Notes under the pieces: model-generated
The model's input: only the letters and a program-made list of their open reading frames with translations
What the model was told of the DNA's origin: nothing
Databases searched by the model: none
Position numbers and translations under genes: made by a program
Shown: positions 1 to 4,817 of the stretch, piece by piece
Position numbering within the stretch: the stretch's first letter is position 1
Layout of the letters: every line of letters begins with the position of its first letter
Assembly: GCA_030151925.1 (NCBI GenBank)
Contig: JASLCY010000005.1
Span: 1-9,165 of the forward strand
Source of the DNA: Oligoflexus sp.
GTDB taxonomy: Bacteria; Bdellovibrionota_B; Oligoflexia; Oligoflexales; Oligoflexaceae
Length of the DNA stretch: 9,165 nt
Direction of reading: 5' to 3'

Positions 1-1737
1 GCGTTTATGCTTGTTCGCCTCTTTGAAGGTCGTGCGCAGGGCCGAGCGCAGCGGCGGGCTCACCAGCTTGAGGATGTTGCTGTGGAACGCGCCCTCCGAC
101 GGCTCGAAGTAGCGATGCACGCCGGCGGAGACCGACAGGATCTGCCCTTCCTCGTTGACGATCGCGTAACGGGGCGCGAACTCGTCGAGGATGATGCGCT
201 GCCCGATGAGCGTCAGGTCCATTTCCGTCGTCTGCAGGGGCTCGAGCGAACGCGGCGCCGAGAAGCTTCCCATGCTGCTGAGCTGGCTCGGCGATTTGAT
301 CGCCGTCGCCCGCCGCTCCGCGATCCTGTACTTCGCGTTGATGGTGCGGAAGAGGTCCTGGTGCCCGGTGAGGGATTCGCTGGTCCCGAGGAAGAGGTAG
401 CCGCTCGGCTTCAGCGCGTAGTGGAACACGGGGATCAGCTTCTGCTGCAGGTGCGGCCCGAGATAGATGAGGACGTTGCGGCACGTGAGCAGGTCGATTT
501 GCGAGAAGGGCGGATCGTTGATGAGGTTGTGCAGCGAGAAGAGGCACATCTCCCGCAGCTCCTTCGTCACGATATAGCGCCCGGCCTTCCGGATGAAGAA
601 GCGCTTGAGGCGCTCGTGCGAGACGTCGTCGGCGATCGAGGCCGAATAGGATCCGCGGCGGGCCGCGTTCAGGGCGACCTCGTCGATGTCGGTGGCGATG
701 ATCTGCACCTCGGGCGGGTTCTTCATCTCGCTGATGATCTCTTGGATCAGTATGGCGAGCGAATAGGCCTCCTCGCCGGTCGAGCAGCCCGCGATCCACA
801 CCCGGTACTTCTGCCCGCGCGTGTGCTTCTGCAGCTGCTTCTCGAGCACCAGGGTCCGCAGGGTCTCGAAGGCGTCCGGGTCGCGGAAGAAGCTCGTGAC
901 GTTGATCAGCAGCTCCTTGAAGAGCGCATCGATCTCATCGTTCTTGTCGTTCAGCCGCTCCACGTAATCCGCCACGTTCTTGAGCTGGAGGATCTGCATC
1001 CGCCTCTGGATGCGGCGGATCAGGGTGTTCGTCTTGTAGTGCTTGAAATCGTGGCCCGTGACCTTGTGCATGACCTCGCAGATGCTGCTCAGCGCGGCCC
1101 CGATCTGATCCCTCAGGATCGAGATGCGCGTCTGGTCGAGCAGGCGGAGCAGGTACTTCTCGTAGGAGAGGATCTCATCCGCCATCTCGGAAGGCGAGAG
1201 GATCACGTCGACCGCACCGGTCTCGATCGCGGCCTCGGGCATGCTGCGGTGCTCGGCGGTCTCGGGGTTCTGCGCGAGGGTCATGCCGCCGGCGTCGGCG
1301 ATGGCTTTGACGCCTTCCGCGCCGTCGGACCCTTCTCCGGAAAAGACGATGCCGACGCTCCGCTGCTTGAAGGTGTCGGCGAGCGAGCTGAAGAAATGGT
1401 CGATCGTGCTGCGCCTCTGGTCGCCGCCCTCCGCCGGCTGCACCTGGAAGCAGCCGTTCTCTATCGTCACGATCGTATGGGGGGTCGCGAGATAGACCTG
1501 CCCCGCTTCGATCGCCATGCCCGCCGTGATGCTTTTCACCGGCATGCTGGTGAAGAGGCGCAGGGTCTCGAGCGCGAGATTCTGGCTGTTCACGTCGAGA
1601 TGCTCGAGAACCACGAAGCTCACACGGATCGATGAGACGCGGGCGAAGAACTCGCGAAGAGCGTGACTGCCGCCGGCCGAGGCTCCTACTACTATCACAC
1701 AGCTTAAAGGCATCAAGGGCGACGGCGTATTGGACAT
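1..1737 (-). CDS. CheB/CheR fusion signalling protein with PAS domain (3' end off the window)
   Basis: This is a chemotaxis-type methylesterase fused to a methyltransferase; 579 residues are visible and the frame is still open at the left edge. Residues 14-190 match the CheB catalytic domain. The putative triad is Ser20 (GASAGG), His46 (LEHLD) and Asp138 (GEGSDG), with spacing like free-standing CheB, and there is no N-terminal receiver domain. Residues about 200-265 are the CheR N-terminal helical domain, with TGHDF and IRRIQRRM. Residues about 270-480 are the SAM-binding methyltransferase, with GCSTGEE at 317-323 and TCRNVLIYL at 418-426. Residues about 500-579 begin the PAS-like segment usual after CheR in these fusions. 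Such proteins often continue into coiled coil, further PAS domains and a histidine kinase, which cannot be seen here. The ATG at 1737 has GGAG at 1744-1747, 6 nt upstream. Family assignment is firm. Whether both enzymes act on chemoreceptors, or the domains have been re-used for other signalling, cannot be told. Confidence 0.95.
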   Translation of the reverse strand, partial: MSNTPSPLMPLSCVIVVGASAGGSHALREFFARVSSIRVSFVVLEHLDVNSQNLALETLRLFTSMPVKSITAGMAIEAGQVYLATPHTIVTIENGCFQVQPAEGGDQRRSTIDHFFSSLADTFKQRSVGIVFSGEGSDGAEGVKAIADAGGMTLAQNPETAEHRSMPEAAIETGAVDVILSPSEMADEILSYEKYLLRLLDQTRISILRDQIGAALSSICEVMHKVTGHDFKHYKTNTLIRRIQRRMQILQLKNVADYVERLNDKNDEIDALFKELLINVTSFFRDPDAFETLRTLVLEKQLQKHTRGQKYRVWIAGCSTGEEAYSLAILIQEIISEMKNPPEVQIIATDIDEVALNAARRGSYSASIADDVSHERLKRFFIRKAGRYIVTKELREMCLFSLHNLINDPPFSQIDLLTCRNVLIYLGPHLQQKLIPVFHYALKPSGYLFLGTSESLTGHQDLFRTINAKYRIAERRATAIKSPSQLSSMGSFSAPRSLEPLQTTEMDLTLIGQRIILDEFAPRYAIVNEEGQILSVSAGVHRYFEPSEGAFHSNILKLVSPPLRSALRTTFKEANKHKR

Positions 1738-1763
1738 CGGGTTCTCCACGGTGGCGAAAACCC

Positions 1764-1792
1764 AGTATCACGTTCTAACCCGAATAGGGCAA
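1764..1792 (-). promoter_or_regulatory. Candidate sigma-70-type promoter of the CheB/CheR gene
   Basis: Reading the minus strand, TTGCCC (1792-1787) and GATACT (1769-1764) each match 4 of 6 consensus bases and are separated by exactly 17 bp. The predicted start would leave a leader of about 20 nt before the ATG at 1737, which includes the GGAG site. The left arm of an inverted repeat GTATCAC/GTGATAC (1765-1771 and 1830-1836) overlaps the -10. This is a match by eye only. Confidence 0.35.
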
Positions 1793-1872
1793 CATCAGAG
1801 TCCGGAGGCTTCTAATTTCTTCAGGAATAGTGATACGATGGACGCCACCTTAACTGTTAAAGGAAAGCAGCG

Positions 1873-2064
1873 ATGGCTAAAGCAAGCACGTCGAAATCGG
1901 CTAAACCAGCCAAGAAAGGCTACAAGCTGATCAAGAAGAAATCGGGTCGTTATGCGATTAAGAAAAGAGGCAAGCCGGTCAATGGCGCTGAGAAAGTAGC
2001 TATTCTGGAAGCGGAAGGGCTGATCAAGAAACTCAAGCCCAAAGCGAAACCTGCGGCGGAATAA
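1873..2064 (+). CDS. Small lysine-rich basic protein, unknown function
   Basis: This is a 63-residue protein with 18 Lys, 2 Arg, 4 Glu and no Asp, so net charge is strongly positive. Residues 1-16 are an Ala/Lys/Ser/Pro-rich, probably disordered tail. Residues 17-54 look like a small folded core (YKLIKKKSGRYAIKKRGK, then VNGAEKVAILEAEGLIKK), probably beta strands followed by a helix. The tail after residue 54 is again Lys/Pro/Ala. There is no signal peptide, membrane segment or Cys. The AAAGGA at 1859-1864 lies 8 nt before the ATG and supports this start. The core pattern SGRY..NG.EK..IL...GL.K resembles small uncharacterised proteins I have seen in proteobacteria, but I cannot name a family. 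Binding to nucleic acid is an inference from charge only. The gene is divergent from the CheB/CheR gene across 135 bp and converges on the next gene, with a hairpin 20 nt after its stop. Confidence 0.8.
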   Translation: MAKASTSKSAKPAKKGYKLIKKKSGRYAIKKRGKPVNGAEKVAILEAEGLIKKLKPKAKPAAE

Positions 2065-2084
2065 GGCGGGTGGGCGTGCCGTGG

Positions 2085-2113
2085 GCTCTACAGCCGCTGA
2101 CGCGCTGTAGAGC
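2085..2113. terminator. Hairpin shared by two convergent genes, probable bidirectional terminator
   Basis: A perfect 10-bp stem (GCTCTACAGC at 2085-2094, GCTGTAGAGC at 2104-2113) closes a 9-nt loop. It begins 20 nt after the plus-strand stop at 2064 and 14 nt beyond the minus-strand stop at 2128. On the plus strand it is followed only by TTT then CC, and on the minus strand there is no T-run. It is therefore a weak or non-canonical intrinsic terminator, although its location is exactly where one is expected. Confidence 0.6.
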
Positions 2114-2127
2114 TTTCCGGAGAAGAC

Positions 2128-2400
2128 TCAGTGCAAGTACTTCGGACGGGTCGAGACCTTGATCAGTCTCTTGGGTTCGGCACGGACGTCGCTGCGCTCG
2201 TACTCGATCTCCTGAAGCTGGGGAGTGGCCGCTGGTAAATCGTAACGGCTCGATGCGAGCGTTTGCCACGTGAGGCGCCCGTCATAGCCGGTTATGCATT
2301 TAAGAATTTTGCCGGAGTCCTGAATAAGGACTGCCAGCCCCTCTTCGAGTTCGACGTCTGCTAGATCCGCTTCGCAGGAAATGGTCAGTTTGTTGGACAT
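2128..2400 (-). CDS. Hypothetical 90-residue protein
   Basis: I do not recognise this protein. It is 90 residues long, with an acidic N-terminal half (DLADVELEEG at 12-21) and a more basic C-terminal third ending RPKYLH. There is no signal peptide or hydrophobic membrane helix, so it should be cytoplasmic. Two Cys are present (9 and 35) without a CxxC motif. The first 40 residues alternate hydrophobic and polar positions as in a small beta-rich fold. The start is well supported: AGGAGGT at 2405-2411 lies 4 nt before the ATG, the strongest ribosome binding site pattern in the window apart from the permease gene. Its upstream region carries a sigma-28-like sequence. It converges with the small basic gene and is 239 bp downstream of the lipoprotein gene on the same strand, probably as a separate transcript. 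Confidence 0.75.
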   Translation of the reverse strand: MSNKLTISCEADLADVELEEGLAVLIQDSGKILKCITGYDGRLTWQTLASSRYDLPAATPQLQEIEYERSDVRAEPKRLIKVSTRPKYLH

Positions 2401-2434
2401 AAAGACCTCCTCACATTTCTTCCTTACATCTAGC

Positions 2435-2458
2435 TTATCGGCTTATTGGCCAACTTTA
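2435..2458 (-). promoter_or_regulatory. Sigma-28 (FliA)-like promoter sequence with short spacing
   Basis: On the minus strand TAAAGTTG (2458-2451) is followed by GCCGATAA (2442-2435). These match 7 of 8 and 8 of 8 bases of the enterobacterial FliA consensus TAAAGTTT and GCCGATAA. The gap is 8 bp rather than the usual 11, which argues against full function. The gap itself is GCCAATAA, a near copy of the -10 element, so the site looks like a tandem duplication. The -10 end is 34 bp from the ATG at 2400. A weaker sigma-70-like alternative is TTCGCG (2495-2490), 17 bp, CATAAA (2472-2467). Confidence 0.35.
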
Positions 2459-2521
2459 ACTGAGCATTTATGTTCTACTGTCGCAATTACGCGAATACCC
2501 CAACGTGTGACTCTAGGGTCA

Positions 2522-2557
2522 TCCGCCAGCCGCTGAAAGAATTCCAGCGGTGGCGGA
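2522..2557. other. Bulged 13-bp hairpin in the 2401-2639 gap
   Basis: TCCGCCA (2522-2528) pairs with TGGCGGA (2551-2557), and CCGCTG (2530-2535) with CAGCGG (2545-2550). A single unpaired G sits at 2529 and the loop is 9 nt (2536-2544). It lies 83 nt past the stop of the lipoprotein gene on the minus strand. It has no T-run on either side, so it may be a transcript-end stabiliser, a factor-dependent terminator or a protein site. The rest of this 239-bp A+T-richer gap shows no credible coding frame. Confidence 0.5.
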
Positions 2558-2639
2558 GGCTTAGCAATTTCGACTTATATTTCGCGGAAGACGGTTTCTA
2601 AGCGAAAAGTGGTTATGAGTAGTGAGAAATTTTGAATTA

Positions 2640-3290
2640 TTAGCGGCCTGCTTCTTTATTCTGCCATTTCTCATTCAACTTCCAGCGCGCACTTGGGGGA
2701 CAATCGTTGTTTTTGGGCACCGTGAAGGTCCCGTAGCTTTTATGTGTCGCATCCAAACAATCCTGCTTTGAAATCACTTCATCCACCTGGGGTTCGGTCG
2801 TCGCCGGCGAATTGTCGATCGTCGCCGAGATCACCGCCTTGACGGGCGTTTCCACGGGCTTCCCGTTCTGACGATTCACCTTGGCGGCCGTCGTGGGCGG
2901 GTTCAGGGTCGTGGTCTGCGAAGCGCTCTGGATGACGCCGGATTGCTGCGGGACGGTATCCGCGGCCTTGGCGTCGCTGGCCGTTGCCTCGTCGGGATTA
3001 GGCGTCTGCGCGGTCGTGGGATTCACGGTCTCGAGCGACGAGGGGTTCTCGGGCTGGGGCGCGTTCACCACGCTTTTTAAAGGCTCTACGGAACCCGCGC
3101 CGTTGTCCGCTGGATTCGCGAGAGGATTCGCCTGCGAGGAAAGATCGGGGCGCTCACCGCTCATGGTCGGGTTATCGGTATTGTAATTCTTGTGGCAACC
3201 TCCGGCGAGCGCCGTGGCCAGGACGAAGGAGACGAGACCGAGACGGGAGAAGCTCTGCGTCGTGGACGCTGTGAATTCTGGCTTTTTCAT
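2640..3290 (-). CDS. Low-complexity lipoprotein with C-terminal Cys pair
   Basis: This is a 216-residue predicted envelope lipoprotein. The first 31 residues form a signal peptide: a basic N-terminus, a hydrophobic stretch at about 17-29, then AGGC with Cys32 as the likely lipidated residue. The -3 position is Ala instead of the preferred Leu, so the lipobox is weak but plausible. Residues 33-170 are rich in Asn, Pro, Thr, Ala, Ser and Gln, like an extended periplasmic linker. The last 45 residues look folded and basic, with Cys178 and Cys197 spaced to form a disulfide and a Trp-containing end (RWKLNEKW). I know no family for it. AGG at about 3298-3300 lies roughly 8 nt before the ATG. Upstream lie a sigma-54 promoter, a hairpin and a tandem repeat, so expression is probably controlled by an NtrC-type activator. 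It is divergent from the lipoprotein gene at 3527. Confidence 0.8.
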   Translation of the reverse strand: MKKPEFTASTTQSFSRLGLVSFVLATALAGGCHKNYNTDNPTMSGERPDLSSQANPLANPADNGAGSVEPLKSVVNAPQPENPSSLETVNPTTAQTPNPDEATASDAKAADTVPQQSGVIQSASQTTTLNPPTTAAKVNRQNGKPVETPVKAVISATIDNSPATTEPQVDEVISKQDCLDATHKSYGTFTVPKNNDCPPSARWKLNEKWQNKEAGR

Positions 3291-3303
3291 AGGCTGGGAC
3301 CTT

Positions 3304-3325
3304 TTGCTTTGCGTGTTGCTTTGCG
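3304..3325 (-). repeat. Tandem 10-bp repeat beside the ribosome binding site
   Basis: On the minus strand CGCAAAGCAA occurs twice (3325-3316 and 3313-3304), separated by CA, giving a 12-bp period. The second copy runs directly into the AAAAGG that precedes the lipoprotein start at 3290. If transcription starts from the sigma-54 site, both copies lie in the leader mRNA, unpaired and A-rich. That is a place where an RNA-binding protein, a small RNA or a DNA-binding dimer could act. No binder is known to me. Confidence 0.6.
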
Positions 3326-3342
3326 GTTAGCGCTAGAAGCCT

Positions 3343-3365
3343 GGCCTCCCTCGTGCGGGACGGCC
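3343..3365 (-). other. Hairpin in the predicted lipoprotein mRNA leader
   Basis: GGCC (3343-3346) pairs with GGCC (3362-3365), and TCCC (3347-3350) with GGGA (3357-3360). One base is bulged at 3361 and the loop is 6 nt. The hairpin would sit within the first 30 nt of the transcript from the sigma-54 promoter. A 5'-end stem commonly protects mRNA from decay, but this role is inferred. GGCCTCCC also recurs as a direct repeat at 3343-3350 and 3362-3369. Confidence 0.4.
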
Positions 3366-3376
3366 TCCCGATAAAC

Positions 3377-3395
3377 AAAGCAACAGCCATGCCAA
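3377..3395 (-). promoter_or_regulatory. Sigma-54 (RpoN) promoter of the lipoprotein gene
   Basis: On the minus strand TTGGCATG (3395-3388), then GCTG, then TTGCTTT (3383-3377) matches the consensus TGGCACG-N4-TTGCW at all but one base. The invariant GG and GC dinucleotides are separated by exactly 10 bp. Transcription would start about 12 bp beyond the GC, near 3369, giving a leader of roughly 78 nt to the ATG at 3290. Sigma-54 promoters need a bacterial enhancer-binding protein. No obvious paired activator site was identified in 3396-3526, although GGTT/AACC at 3436-3450 is a small inverted repeat. Confidence 0.7.
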
Positions 3396-3433
3396 GGGTC
3401 GGATTCCTAGGCACCTGTCTAAGATCTGGTCGG

Positions 3434-3462
3434 TTGGTTTTTTATTAACCTTTCAGAATCAT
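3434..3462 (+). promoter_or_regulatory. Weak candidate sigma-70 promoter of the 3527 lipoprotein gene
   Basis: TTGGTT (3434-3439) and AATCAT (3457-3462) are separated by 17 bp in the most A+T-rich part of the divergent gap. Matches to consensus are only 3 of 6 and 4 of 6. The adjoining CATTAAATAATG-like stretch may instead supply the melting region. Leader length would be about 58 nt. Confidence 0.25.
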
Positions 3463-3514
3463 TAAATAATGCATGCGGCCGTTTTTTGCAGAACAGCCTG
3501 CCAGAAATCTCGTA

Positions 3515-3520
3515 GAGGAG
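3515..3520 (+). promoter_or_regulatory. Ribosome binding site that fixes the lipoprotein start
   Basis: GAGGAG lies 6 nt before the ATG at 3527. A longer in-frame reading from an ATG at 3473 would put 18 charged residues ahead of the signal peptide and has no comparable site, so the 3527 start is preferred. Confidence 0.75.
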
Positions 3521-3526
3521 TCCCGT

Positions 3527-4729
3527 ATGCGCGTGAGAGTTCTTGTGGCCCTGAGTCTGATCTCGCTCCCCCTGCTGCAGGCCTGCGGCCAAGTCCAGTC
3601 CAGCGCTTCGGCCGTCAAAGGCGATGACCAGAGCGACAAAGAAAAACTCTTCAACCTCGCGGATTTCGTGAAGACCAACGAGTATACCCAGGATCTCGCG
3701 CCCTATTCCAAATCAGGCGACCTCATCTTCGGCGATCTCCAGAAGATCGGCATCCGCACCAACGCCAAGGTCGAGACCTCCGGCGTGTCGAAGCTCACGC
3801 CCGGCAGCGCCCGCAATATCAAGGGCGAATACTACCTCAACGGCTCGATCTTCCCCACGTTCCTGACGCTCGACAAACTCACGGACGACCAGAAGAAGGC
3901 GATGGAGAAGGACAAGGAATTCAACATCATCGATATCGAGGCCAAGGCCGGTTTCGACGTCGAAGGCGTCGAGGGCCACGTCCGCCTCTTCAAGGACGAC
4001 AAGTACAAGTTCGAGAAGAAGGCCGTCGTCGAGCAATCCTTCACCCGCGACCTCACCCTGCCCTATCCGGTGATGGTCGGCCTCGAGGCCGACGCGAGCA
4101 TCGGCGGTGAGATCGGCTTCCGCGCCGAGGCGCTCGTTCGCCAGGACGATGCCATCTCCCTGCGTTTCCAGCCTAAGATCGGCATCAACTCGAGCGTCTC
4201 GCTCTCGGCCAACGCCCTCAAGATCGTCTCGGCCGGCGTCGAAGGCGTCCTGACCCTGATGGAAACCACGGTCGCGACCAGCGCTTCGATGGGTTACCTC
4301 CCGGACCAGGACTTCACTTACGGCGACATAGGCATGGATACCGCCGAGATCAAGGCGCTCGACGGCAAGGTCTCGGTGTTCGCCAAGGCGGGCCTCGAAA
4401 GCCTTCTTCCCAAGGACTTTGAAAAGATCTGGAAGAAGATCTCCGACGCCACCGGCATCAAGCTCGGCTATAAGTGGCAACACACCGTCTGGGATCCAGA
4501 GCCGCTTTACGTCGGCAAGGTTCCCGCGCGCGGCATCACCTTCAACGGCGACCTCGACGGCTACGGTTCGGCGGATTGCTCGAAGATTCGCGACCAGCTC
4601 TATGCGGCGGCCGACGCGATGGAAGCCGTGAGGAAAAAAGCCGACGGCCTCGACGCCGACATCGCCCAGACCGCCGAGGCGAATATCTACAAGACCGCGG
4701 ACTCGGTGACCCAGACCTGCGGCCACTGA
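3527..4729 (+). CDS. Lipoprotein of unknown family, 400 residues
   Basis: This is a secreted, lipid-anchored envelope protein. The N-terminus is a classical type II signal: MRVR, a hydrophobic core at 5-17, then LQAC with Cys20 as the lipidation site. Gly21 follows, so there is no Asp+2 inner-membrane retention signal by the enterobacterial rule. Residues 21-70 are polar. From about 70 to 290 the sequence alternates Gly-rich and hydrophobic/polar strands (for example EADASIGGEIGFRAEALV), suggesting an extended beta structure. Residues 300-350 include an aromatic segment (YKWQHTVWDPEPLYVG). The last 50 residues are predicted helical, bracketed by Cys351 and Cys398, a likely disulfide in the periplasm. 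I do not recognise a family and assign no function. The gene is G+C-rich with strong third-position bias, so coding status is secure. It is divergent from the sigma-54-linked lipoprotein and followed by hairpin-forming DNA. Confidence 0.88.
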   Translation: MRVRVLVALSLISLPLLQACGQVQSSASAVKGDDQSDKEKLFNLADFVKTNEYTQDLAPYSKSGDLIFGDLQKIGIRTNAKVETSGVSKLTPGSARNIKGEYYLNGSIFPTFLTLDKLTDDQKKAMEKDKEFNIIDIEAKAGFDVEGVEGHVRLFKDDKYKFEKKAVVEQSFTRDLTLPYPVMVGLEADASIGGEIGFRAEALVRQDDAISLRFQPKIGINSSVSLSANALKIVSAGVEGVLTLMETTVATSASMGYLPDQDFTYGDIGMDTAEIKALDGKVSVFAKAGLESLLPKDFEKIWKKISDATGIKLGYKWQHTVWDPEPLYVGKVPARGITFNGDLDGYGSADCSKIRDQLYAAADAMEAVRKKADGLDADIAQTAEANIYKTADSVTQTCGH

Positions 4730-4730
4730 A

Positions 4731-4779
4731 AGCCTAGAAGCCCTCTCATGGAGGGGAGGGCTAGGCTCGAGGAGAGGGC
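4731..4779. terminator. Alternative hairpins between convergent genes, terminator-like
   Basis: Starting two bases after the stop at 4729, AGCCCTCTC (4739-4747) can pair with GGGAGGGCT (4754-4762), including one G-U pair. An outer AGCCT/AGGCT clamp (4731-4735, 4763-4767) could extend that stem. The same left arm, as GCCCTCTC (4740-4747), can instead pair perfectly over 8 bp with GAGAGGGC (4772-4779). No T-run follows on the plus strand and only TTT on the minus strand. It sits between the lipoprotein stop and the response-regulator stop at 4818, where termination in both directions is expected. Confidence 0.5.
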
Positions 4780-4817
4780 GCCCGACGAACGACGCCATCG
4801 CCTTTATGAGAGCGCTT

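Noticed and set aside
7..1635. 542-codon open frame on the plus strand
   Set aside because: It lies antisense to the CheB/CheR gene; its Arg/Glu/Leu/Val-rich translation has no domain signature and reflects the third-position G+C bias of the real gene.
3172..3179. TTATCGGT resembling a reversed sigma-28 -10 element
   Set aside because: It lies inside the lipoprotein coding region with no matching -35 element or downstream gene start.
3341..3360. Second GG-N10-GC pattern on the plus strand (CTGGCC...GTGC)
   Set aside because: Only the dinucleotide spacing fits; the rest of the -24 and -12 elements is poor and the next plus-strand start is about 170 bp away. It coincides with the leader hairpin of the opposite gene.
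3473..3526. Upstream ATG start for the 400-residue lipoprotein
   Set aside because: It would place 18 charged residues before the signal peptide and has no good ribosome binding site; GAGGAG at 3515-3520 favours the ATG at 3527.
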